From NCBI GenBank assembly GCA_029243925.1, contig JAQWRC010000078.1, forward strand, positions 1 to 5,150: a stretch of 5,150 nucleotides of DNA, read 5' to 3'. Both the position numbers and the translations under genes were made by a program. This stretch comes from Phycisphaerales bacterium (GTDB lineage: Bacteria > Planctomycetota > Phycisphaerae > Phycisphaerales > SM1A02). Below are positions 1-5,150 of the stretch, piece after piece (the stretch's first letter is position 1; each line of letters starts with the position of its first letter). The notes under the pieces are model-generated. The model was given only the letters and a program-made list of their open reading frames with translations, was not told the origin of the DNA and did not search any database.

Positions 1-2
1 TG

Positions 3-686
3 TCGGAGCGTGAACAACTCGATCTTGATCTGCTGCCGGTACTGCTCCAGTCATTGCCGACGGCTCCCCAGGGAACCATGGAGCCGCTCGGCGTGGAGTT
101 GGCTCGATATCAAATGACACAGCCGGCGGTACTCAACACCATCGCAACCACGATGCTTGATCCAACACGACCAAATGTTGAACGGCTCAACGCCATTGCC
201 GCACTTGCGGCATTTCGATCTCAAGGCAATCTGGCCATTGAACTGGTCATGGACGTGCTGGAGCAGCATGCCACCGAACAAGGCGAGATCGTTGAAGCAG
301 CAATGCTCGCCGCCAGTTCGCTGACCGGGATGCCCAACATGCAGACTCCGGAGACGTGGACAACATGGTGGAACACCAATCGCCGTCGTTCTTCACTTGA
401 GCGACTTCGAAATGTCATCGATGCGATGAATCGCCGAATTGCGCTGCAGAATGTCGAGATGCAACAGGCTCGCAATGAAGCGCAACGATCCTCCAGCCAA
501 CTCATCGCAACCTATCAGGACCTGATCCCCATGCTTTCTCTTGAGCAGCAACTGGACAAGTTGCGGGATCTACTGCAGGATCCACGCTCGGATGTGAGGC
601 GATTTGCAGTCGATCGCATGGGCGTCATGCTCCGTGATGGGCATGAGACACCCGAATTGCAGGCGGAAACCATCCTGCTTCTTTAG
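3..686 (+). CDS. HEAT-repeat protein, N-terminal part (5' partial, ends at in-frame TAG)
   Basis: The frame is open from the window edge, so the true start lies upstream; the TTG at 54 is just an internal Leu codon. The product is a soluble, helical, Leu/Ala/Arg-rich repeat protein, probably a protein-interaction scaffold; no catalytic motif is visible. Counting TCG at 3 as codon 1, a W-x2-WW motif sits at codons 119-123, a form I associate with planctomycete HEAT proteins. A charged, Gln-rich segment at about codons 130-180 could form a coiled coil. A HEAT-type repeat follows, with LLQDP then a VRR helix, at about codons 188-210. The next repeat begins in the same register and is cut by TAG at codon 228. 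Coding character continues unchanged past the stop, so this is very likely the front half of one gene with the frame at 687-1817. No specific function can be assigned. Confidence 0.75.
   Translation, partial: SEREQLDLDLLPVLLQSLPTAPQGTMEPLGVELARYQMTQPAVLNTIATTMLDPTRPNVERLNAIAALAAFRSQGNLAIELVMDVLEQHATEQGEIVEAAMLAASSLTGMPNMQTPETWTTWWNTNRRRSSLERLRNVIDAMNRRIALQNVEMQQARNEAQRSSSQLIATYQDLIPMLSLEQQLDKLRDLLQDPRSDVRRFAVDRMGVMLRDGHETPELQAETILLL
684..686 (+). other. In-frame amber codon interrupting the HEAT-repeat gene
   Basis: TAG replaces the residue before Asp-Pro in a repeat. The preceding repeat has CTG-CAG-GAT-CCA (Leu-Gln-Asp-Pro) at 573-584; here the same four codons read CTT-TAG-GAC-CCG at 681-692, exactly 108 bases (36 codons) later. 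A third repeat has Leu-Leu-Gln-Asp at 867-878. The simplest reading is one C-to-T change of a CAG glutamine codon. The frame then stays open to 1817 with no shift. It could be a genuine nonsense mutation, a base error in the assembly, or a readthrough or recoded codon; the sequence alone cannot decide. Confidence 0.8.
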
Positions 687-722
687 GACCCGGATCTCAA
701 TGTCCGCCGACGCGTTGCCGCA

Positions 723-1817
723 TTGCTTGGCGAACTTGACCACGAAGAACTTGAAACAGTCCTGATCGAACGGCTGAGCAACGAGCAGGATCCGGAAGTG
801 CTCCTGCAGGCGCTTGTGGCGATCGAAGTCCGCCCAACTATGACTGCATTGCACCCCGTCCGCCGCCTGCTGCAAGATGATGTCGTTCGTGATCAGGCTG
901 CGCGTACGCTGCTGGCCATACTACAGAGCACCGACACCATGAGCGGCCTCGACCGCGCTGCCATTGCCCGAGGCGCCAGGGAAGCCATGCTCTCCTCGAG
1001 CGGCTCCTCGATCGCGGCCATTCTGGTGCTTACGGGAAACGACAAAGATCTCGACGGTCTTGCCACACTGCTCGATTCAGATGACCCAGACACGCGAGTC
1101 GCCATTGCAAAGTCACTGCTGCAACGTGGCCGGCGAACGGTACTGATTGAGCACGCCGAAGATGAACTGCTCTACCCCTTCGCACTCCAGGCCGCCTCAA
1201 TCAATGGCAACGATACGATTGCGAAGGTATTGGAGCTCGCACCGCCGACCGAAACACTCCGCGAACAGTGGATGGATACCGTCATGGCACTGGCGGTCAG
1301 AGCCCCATCGAATCGAATCCTCGAGCTTGACGAACTTGTTGGCGCGACGCCACATGCAACAGATATTCTTCGCACCCGAATGCTCAGCGGAATCATCGCT
1401 GATCGTGAACTCGAGGCCGACCTGCATCAACGTATTCTCAAGCGGCTGATCCCAATGCTGCTGGAACAGGATGCAGCCGCTTCAGCGTTGACTCATATCC
1501 GAGGTCTGCCGGAAGGAGTGATGGACGACGATCTGAAAGCACTCCAGTTCATTTCCGCAATCCGAGCCAGACTGTACGACGACGCCTCCAGCATGCAGGG
1601 TGATCCCGCCATGTGGATCCTGGCCTACCAAGACACGGTGGCGAGTCGCCCAGAATCAGCTACCGATCTTCGAAGTGAAATTGCACGACGTTTCCATGAT
1701 GCACTTACCCCTGAGCAACGTGCTCAACTGGGCCTGGTTGACGATCCACTGATGCAGCCTGAAGACGGCAGCCCGACGGATACCGCAGCACCGGTCGACG
1801 CGGAAACAACTCCGTGA
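723..1817 (+). CDS. HEAT-repeat protein, C-terminal part (continuation after TAG)
   Basis: This is the same frame as the upstream segment; homology-like repeat sequence resumes at 687, directly after the TAG. The start given (TTG at 723) is only the first possible initiator. It falls inside a repeat helix, has no ribosome binding site, and the first in-frame ATG is not until 939, so independent initiation looks unlikely. Visible repeats include the helix pair starting at 687 (DPDLNVRRR), an EQDPEV unit near 786, LLQDD at 867-881 and LLDSDDPDTR near 1069-1098. The middle and C-terminal parts are alpha-helical with less obvious repeats, ending in an acidic Pro/Thr/Ala-rich tail (from about 1741). 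The stop TGA overlaps the GTG of the sirtuin. Function is unknown; probably a scaffold. If the TAG is real, this half is probably untranslated and the gene is a pseudogene. Confidence 0.65.
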   Translation: MLGELDHEELETVLIERLSNEQDPEVLLQALVAIEVRPTMTALHPVRRLLQDDVVRDQAARTLLAILQSTDTMSGLDRAAIARGAREAMLSSSGSSIAAILVLTGNDKDLDGLATLLDSDDPDTRVAIAKSLLQRGRRTVLIEHAEDELLYPFALQAASINGNDTIAKVLELAPPTETLREQWMDTVMALAVRAPSNRILELDELVGATPHATDILRTRMLSGIIADRELEADLHQRILKRLIPMLLEQDAAASALTHIRGLPEGVMDDDLKALQFISAIRARLYDDASSMQGDPAMWILAYQDTVASRPESATDLRSEIARRFHDALTPEQRAQLGLVDDPLMQPEDGSPTDTAAPVDAETTP

Positions 1818-2530
1818 CGATCGAAGCTGCTGGCCGGCTGATCGCAGAAGCGAACACGATGACCTGCTTTTCCGGCGCCGGTCTCAGCGCGCCATCCGGA
1901 GTCGGGACCTTCCGGGACCCCGTCGGTGGCTGGTGGACGAAATACGATCCGATGAAGATGGCCTCGCCAGAAGGGTTTGCGGAAGACCCACGACTCGTCA
2001 TGGACTGGTATGCCCAACGCCGACACCAGATCGGAAACGCCGAGCCAAATGCGGCCCATCGTGCTCTTGCAGCACGAATGGACATCACCCAGGTGACGCA
2101 GAATACGGATGACCTGCTGCAACGCGCTGGATGCCGGAATGTGATTCAAGTCCATGGCGATATCACGGCGGATCGCTGCCATGCCAACTGCGGACACGTG
2201 GAAACCATCGATCTGCTCAAGCCGCCAGGTCTCCGGCGCTGCCCCTGTGGACAACATGCACTTCGACCGGATGTGGTGTGGTTTGGCGAAGGGCTGCTTC
2301 CTGATATCTGGAACAAGGCGGAAGCGGCATGCAGGCAGTGTGATGTCCTGCTCGTCGTCGGTACCGGTGCGGAGGTCTACCCTGCGGCAGGCCTCATCAC
2401 ACTCGCTCGCAATCACAACTCGCACATCATCGTGGTGAATACCAATCCCAGTGGTGCCAGTGAGATCGCGGACATTGAGCTGATTGGATCCGTGGATGAC
2501 GTCCTTCCGGCACTCCTGAAATCCGACTGA
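1814..2530 (+). CDS. Sir2-family NAD-dependent protein deacylase (class III, CobB/SIRT5-like)
   Basis: A 238-residue sirtuin, close to the usual core length. Sirtuins remove acyl groups from lysine using NAD+, giving nicotinamide and O-acyl-ADP-ribose. Motifs in order: NAD-binding GAG-x-S-x2-SG-x3-FR at 21-34; Tyr66-x2-Arg69, matching the pair that recognises succinyl and malonyl groups in CobB and SIRT5; PNAAH at 78-82; TQN-x-D at 95-99; catalytic His114 in VHGD; zinc ligands Cys122, Cys126, Cys143, Cys145; RPDVVWFGE at 151-159; GTG-x2-V-x-PAA at 183-192; NTNP near the C-terminus. Three normally conserved positions differ: Thr98 for the Ile of QNID, Gly185 for Ser of GTS, and Pro27 where CobB has Glu. 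The GTG start overlaps the upstream TGA as GTGA, with only a weak GGAA upstream, suggesting translational coupling. Sirtuin assignment is firm; desuccinylase specificity is inferred from Tyr/Arg. Confidence 0.93.
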   Translation: MTIEAAGRLIAEANTMTCFSGAGLSAPSGVGTFRDPVGGWWTKYDPMKMASPEGFAEDPRLVMDWYAQRRHQIGNAEPNAAHRALAARMDITQVTQNTDDLLQRAGCRNVIQVHGDITADRCHANCGHVETIDLLKPPGLRRCPCGQHALRPDVVWFGEGLLPDIWNKAEAACRQCDVLLVVGTGAEVYPAAGLITLARNHNSHIIVVNTNPSGASEIADIELIGSVDDVLPALLKSD

Positions 2531-2536
2531 TTCATG

Positions 2537-2566
2537 ATGACTCATTCCGTGGACTGGCCCTAGAAT
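2537..2566 (+). promoter_or_regulatory. Candidate sigma70-type promoter for fumarase
   Basis: In the gap between the sirtuin and fumarase, ATGACT (2537-2542) matches four of six bases of TTGACA. TAGAAT (2561-2566) matches five of six of TATAAT, with an 18-base spacer. A transcript would start near 2573, leaving a leader of about 35 bases before the ATG at 2608. This would let fumarase be expressed independently of the upstream pair. It is a consensus match by eye only. Confidence 0.4.
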
Positions 2567-2577
2567 CAGTGGACTGG
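2549..2577 (+). repeat. 9-bp direct repeat, 20-base period, bracketing the -10 box
   Basis: GTGGACTGG occurs exactly at 2549-2557 and again at 2569-2577. The copies are 20 bases apart start to start, about two helical turns, placing them on the same face of the DNA. The first lies in the spacer of the candidate promoter and the second spans the expected transcription start, with TAGAAT between them. This is a plausible repressor-type operator arrangement, but a chance duplication is also possible. Confidence 0.45.
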
Positions 2578-2591
2578 TACCGTGCCTCAGC

Positions 2592-2597
2592 AAGGAG
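2592..2597 (+). promoter_or_regulatory. Ribosome binding site that sets the fumarase start
   Basis: AAGGAG lies 10 bases before the ATG at 2608. It supports that start over the in-frame GTG at 2569, which would add 13 residues unlike any fumarase N-terminus and would overlap the candidate promoter start site. Confidence 0.75.
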
Positions 2598-2607
2598 TAC
2601 CCATACG

Positions 2608-4044
2608 ATGGCGAAGACAAAAACACGCACAGAACACGATTCCATGGGCTCTATGACTGTGCCAGCGGATGTGCTGTACGGAGCAAGCACTCAGCGAGCC
2701 GTGCTGAACTTCCCCATCTCCGGACGCGTCGTCGGATTCGAGGTGATCCATGCCTTCGCTCTGTTGAAGCGTGCCGCCGCGGAAACCAATTATGAACTCA
2801 AACGCTTGACCCAGAAACGGCGTCGCCTGATCGCCAATGCATGCAAGGAGATCGCCGAGTCGCTCGAGTGCAGTGGCGATGACCGCGACGCGATGATGCG
2901 GAACTTCCCCGTTGACGTCTTCCAGACCGGCTCGGGTACCTCCAGCAACATGAACACGAATGAAGTCGTGTCGAACATGGCCTGCCTGGCCGCAGGATCG
3001 AAGATCGGCGCACAGGATCCCGTGCATCCAAATGACCATGTCAATCTTGGCCAGTCATCCAATGACACCTTCCCCACTGCCATGCAAGTTGCCGCGTGCG
3101 TGCAGATCAAGTCCACGCTGCTGCCGGCACTCAAGAAACTTGCCCGCACGCTGCACCGAAAGGCCAAAAGCTTCGATGGCATCGTGAAGATCGGTCGAAC
3201 TCATCTGCAGGATGCAACGCCCATTCGTCTTGGCCAGGAATTTTCCGGGTATGCAGCGCAAGCTGACTATGCCATTGAACGTGCCGAACGAGCCATGGCG
3301 GCGATGGCGACCAATCTGCCCATCGGTGGAACCGCCGTGGGCACGGGGATCAACACCCACCCCCGATTTGGTCGCGGCGTCGCCTCACGCCTCTCGAAGA
3401 TGACCGGCGTGAAGTTCAAGGAAGCAGCCAACCACTTCGAAGCACAGGCCACACGCGACTGCGTCGTCGAGGCCCACGGACTGCTCCGTACGATCTCCAT
3501 CAGCCTTTCCAAGATGGCCAGCGATATCCGACTGATGGGCTCCGGTCCTCGATGCAGTTGGAGCGAACTGGTGCTCCCGGAACTGCAGCCTGGCTCGTCG
3601 ATCATGCCTGGCAAGGTCAATCCGGTGCTCGTGGAAACAGTCATGCAGGTCTGTGCTCAGGTTGAAGGCAATGATGTCACCATTGGCGTAGGCGCAATGG
3701 GTGGCGTCGGATCACTCATGGAACTCAATGTCTCAATGCCATGCATGGCCGAACGACTGCTGGAGAGCATCCGGCTCATCTCGAATGCCAGCGATGTCTT
3801 CGCTGACAACTGTGTCGCGGGGCTGAAGGCGGACAAAAAACGCATTGCCGCATCGGTTGAGCAGAGCCTCATGCTCGGCACCGCTCTGGCTCCGGTGATC
3901 GGCTACAACAAGGCCGCCGAGATCGCCCACCATGCCTATGAGACCGGGCAGACCATTCGTGAATACTGCCTTGCGCATGACATCCTCGACGCCAAGACAC
4001 TTGATTCGGTGCTCGATGTCAGCGAGATGACGCATCCCCACTGA
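2608..4044 (+). CDS. fumC: Class II fumarate hydratase
   Basis: A 478-residue protein (E. coli FumC is 467) that interconverts fumarate and L-malate in the TCA cycle; the family is a cytosolic homotetramer. The N-terminus (HDSMGSM-x-VPADVLYGA-x-TQR, residues 10-30) is typical. Further motifs are TGSGTSSNMN-x-NE at 107-119, the B-site HPND at 140-143, GQSSND at 148-153, GRTHLQDATP containing His199 (the E. coli His188 position), and the signature GSSIMPGKVNP at 329-339 with Ser330, Lys336 and Asn338. The LPELQPGSS wording resembles actinobacterial-type fumarases, and also aspartase in part, but PGK and the full N-terminal pattern favour fumarase. One oddity is SGPRCSWSE at 312-320, where fumarases usually have Gly-x-Gly instead of Ser-Trp-Ser. 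The start is set by AAGGAG. The 3' end overlaps the convergent hydrolase gene by 26 bases. Confidence 0.93.
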   Translation: MAKTKTRTEHDSMGSMTVPADVLYGASTQRAVLNFPISGRVVGFEVIHAFALLKRAAAETNYELKRLTQKRRRLIANACKEIAESLECSGDDRDAMMRNFPVDVFQTGSGTSSNMNTNEVVSNMACLAAGSKIGAQDPVHPNDHVNLGQSSNDTFPTAMQVAACVQIKSTLLPALKKLARTLHRKAKSFDGIVKIGRTHLQDATPIRLGQEFSGYAAQADYAIERAERAMAAMATNLPIGGTAVGTGINTHPRFGRGVASRLSKMTGVKFKEAANHFEAQATRDCVVEAHGLLRTISISLSKMASDIRLMGSGPRCSWSELVLPELQPGSSIMPGKVNPVLVETVMQVCAQVEGNDVTIGVGAMGGVGSLMELNVSMPCMAERLLESIRLISNASDVFADNCVAGLKADKKRIAASVEQSLMLGTALAPVIGYNKAAEIAHHAYETGQTIREYCLAHDILDAKTLDSVLDVSEMTHPH

Positions 4045-4765
4045 CATCCCGAGACCACCATGGTCCCTCGGGAACCGGCTCGGTCGCATCCGCAACGTGT
4101 ACCCGTTCAGCATCGATTGGTGCGCATGGCTCGATTGGACGACGACCAAGCATGCATACGCACGCATGCGCCAGTGCACACAAAGGCCATGATGGCACAT
4201 TGTTTTCACGAAGTGCTGCAGCACACTCGATTTCAAATCGCTGACGAGGTGCAATCGCCCACACGCACACGTGCGGGTGCCGCTGCGCAGCATCCATGGC
4301 AAGGACGGCACCAAACCCCCTGCCAGCCACGATCATCGTGCCTGGTTCGATCATGTCGATCAAACGGTCCACATCTCTTTGTTCATGCCGTCCCAACATG
4401 CAGGATCCCGGCGCATCCCCATGTCCACGAAGATCCACCATGACCACGCGTCCACACCACTTCAGCCAGGCCTGGATGTCGACAAGCGCATCGATCCGAG
4501 AACGTCCATGATCGTGCAACCACAGCATCGTCGGGCCACCGGCCACTCCAGGAATATCCCAGACCGGCAAATCCAGTCCGTCTTCGGTGCGAAGTTCCCA
4601 TGAATCACACTCCACGTTCAACTCTGCAGGCTCGGAAGGACGACCAACTGCGATGGCCTCGGCAAAGGTGGTACGCGGCGGCCGAATCAGCGCATTGAGG
4701 ATCGCACACGTCCCCAGAAGGAGAAGCAGACAGGCAGCCAGAATGAAGAGAGAGATCAAACCCAT
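4019..4765 (-). CDS. Membrane-anchored alpha/beta-hydrolase-fold protein lacking the nucleophile Ser
   Basis: Numbered from the ATG at 4765, it has 248 residues. It opens with a hydrophobic segment (about residues 2-23), a likely signal anchor, followed by positively charged IRPPR. The hydrolase core then shows MLWLHDHGRSR (oxyanion HG region, about 80-90), a VVMVDLRGHGDA strand-turn (108-118) and the nucleophile-elbow position VAGRGFGA (146-153). There, normal G-x-S-x-G reads G-R-G-F-G, so the catalytic Ser is Gly. The C-terminus ends about 75 residues after the next strand, and I find no clear acid or His motif, so it looks short and probably non-catalytic. In-frame ATGs at 4798, 4858 and 4882 would lengthen it but run antisense into the thioesterase gene; 4858 has an AAAGG eight bases upstream, so the start is uncertain. 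Its substrate or partner is unknown. Confidence 0.72.
   Translation of the reverse strand: MGLISLFILAACLLLLLGTCAILNALIRPPRTTFAEAIAVGRPSEPAELNVECDSWELRTEDGLDLPVWDIPGVAGGPTMLWLHDHGRSRIDALVDIQAWLKWCGRVVMVDLRGHGDAPGSCMLGRHEQRDVDRLIDMIEPGTMIVAGRGFGAVLAMDAAQRHPHVCVWAIAPRQRFEIECAAALRENNVPSWPLCALAHACVCMLGRRPIEPCAPIDAERVHVADATEPVPEGPWWSRDVSGDASSR
4047..4073. terminator. Inverted repeat after fumarase, possible weak terminator
   Basis: TCCCGAG (4047-4053) pairs perfectly with CTCGGGA (4067-4073) just after the fumarase TGA. An inner ACC/GGT pairing (4054-4056 with 4062-4064) can extend the stem past a two-base bulge. No T-tract follows on either strand, so it is not a canonical intrinsic terminator. 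It also lies inside the coding sequence of the convergent minus-strand gene. It may end fumarase transcription or protect the mRNA 3' end, or be chance. Confidence 0.3.
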
Positions 4766-4796
4766 GATGGAGGTACCGAGCAGTACACTACCGCCC

Positions 4797-5150
4797 ATGG
4801 AAGCCACATTGAAGGTAGGCAATACGGCGGAAGTCGAGATTGTGGTCACAGAGGACATGTGTCCGGCCTTTGATGGGGTCATTGTCCACCGTGTCTACTC
4901 GACCTGGTCGATGGCCCACCACATGGAACTGGCTGCCCGTAAAGTGCTCGCAGTACATCTTGAGGATCATGAAGAAGGCATCGGAGCTCATCTTTCAATC
5001 GACCACCTGGCCCCCTGCCCCGTCGGACACACCGTCCGAGTAGAAGCGGAAGCCATCGAACTGAAAGGAAGCACGCTGATCTGCGAGGTGACCGCCTGGG
5101 ATGGCGACCGGCTGCTGGGCCGTGGGAAACAGGTGCAGCGGGTGCTGCCC
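4797..5150 (+). CDS. FlK-like hotdog acyl-CoA thioesterase (3' partial)
   Basis: The frame is open from the ATG at 4797 to the window edge: 118 residues seen, against 139 for Streptomyces cattleya FlK, the fluoroacetyl-CoA thioesterase. The start gives MEATLKVG, followed by a VVTEDM strand as in FlK relatives. The FlK triad is Thr42, Glu50 and His76; here Thr36, Glu44 and His70 have the same spacings (8 and 26), and the Gly seven residues before the His is also kept (Gly63). FlK's gating Phe36 corresponds to Val30, so fluoroacetyl specificity is not implied. The likely reaction is hydrolysis of a small acyl-CoA in the cytosol. In-frame ATGs at 4743, 4764 and 4767 are alternatives; 4764 has a purine-rich GAAGAGAGAG nine bases upstream. 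The GGAGG at 4769-4773 is too far from 4797 to be convincing. The gene diverges from the hydrolase-fold gene. Confidence 0.85.
   Translation, partial: MEATLKVGNTAEVEIVVTEDMCPAFDGVIVHRVYSTWSMAHHMELAARKVLAVHLEDHEEGIGAHLSIDHLAPCPVGHTVRVEAEAIELKGSTLICEVTAWDGDRLLGRGKQVQRVLP

Noticed and set aside
684..686. TAG as a pyrrolysine or programmed-readthrough site
   Set aside because: There is no catalytic context, no downstream stem-loop seen, and the position matches Gln in other repeats; point mutation, sequencing error or Gln recoding are simpler.
2569..2607. GTG at 2569 as the fumarase start
   Set aside because: It adds 13 residues not seen in fumarases, has no ribosome binding site, and overlaps the expected transcription start; ATG 2608 has AAGGAG at 10 bases.
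1724..2626. Long open frame on the minus strand opposite the sirtuin
   Set aside because: Its translation has no recognisable motif, while the plus strand carries a complete sirtuin; it is an antisense shadow of high-GC coding.
2608..4044. Aspartase (aspA) instead of fumarase
   Set aside because: LPELQ-GSS resembles aspartase, but GSSIMPGKVNP, the N-terminal MGSM-x-VPAD pattern and the overall C-terminal wording fit fumarase better.
4264..4275. CGCAC/GTGCG inverted repeat
   Set aside because: Short, inside coding sequence of the minus-strand gene, and expected by chance in GC-rich DNA.
4060..4603. Plus-strand open frames opposite the hydrolase-fold gene
   Set aside because: They are low-complexity His/Arg/Pro-rich translations with no family resemblance; the minus strand gives a coherent hydrolase fold.
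1..5150. CRISPR array, tRNA, rRNA or insertion sequence
   Set aside because: No regularly spaced repeats, cloverleaf-like conserved sequence, rRNA segments, transposase motifs or terminal inverted repeats were seen on either strand.

Overview
The window reads as ordinary bacterial chromosome of moderately high GC. Genes are tightly packed, and all four gene 3' ends visible other than the amber at 684 use TGA. A large HEAT-repeat protein with a W-x2-WW motif, a CobB-like sirtuin, a class II fumarase and a FlK-like thioesterase suggest a planctomycete-type bacterium, possibly a marine Phycisphaerales relative. That placement is by general resemblance only; there is no marker gene here.

Layout: (1) Positions 3-1817 are one continuous HEAT-repeat reading frame, entering from the left edge and interrupted by a single in-frame TAG at 684-686. 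The protein sequence resumes in register right after it. (2) Positions 1814-2530 encode a class III-type sirtuin deacylase whose GTG start overlaps the upstream TGA (GTGA), so the two are probably translationally coupled. (3) A 77-base gap (2531-2607) carries a candidate promoter flanked by a 9-bp direct repeat, plus a good ribosome binding site for (4) a class II fumarase (2608-4044). (5) On the minus strand, converging on fumarase with a 26-bp 3' overlap, is a membrane-anchored alpha/beta-hydrolase-fold protein (4019 to about 4765). It lacks the nucleophile serine and is short at the C-terminus. (6) Diverging from it with essentially no intergenic space is a FlK-like hotdog thioesterase (4797 to beyond 5150), with the Thr/Glu/His triad in FlK spacing.

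Functionally, the best-supported genes are fumarase (TCA cycle), the sirtuin (NAD-dependent protein deacylation, possibly desuccinylation) and the thioesterase (small acyl-CoA hydrolysis). A shared theme of acyl-CoA and dicarboxylate metabolism is possible but only an inference. I do not see a clearly new multi-gene system. The points most worth checking are the amber codon inside the HEAT protein, the nucleophile-less hydrolase with its divergent overlapping start, and the active-site departures in the sirtuin and fumarase. No tRNA, rRNA, CRISPR array or insertion sequence was recognised.
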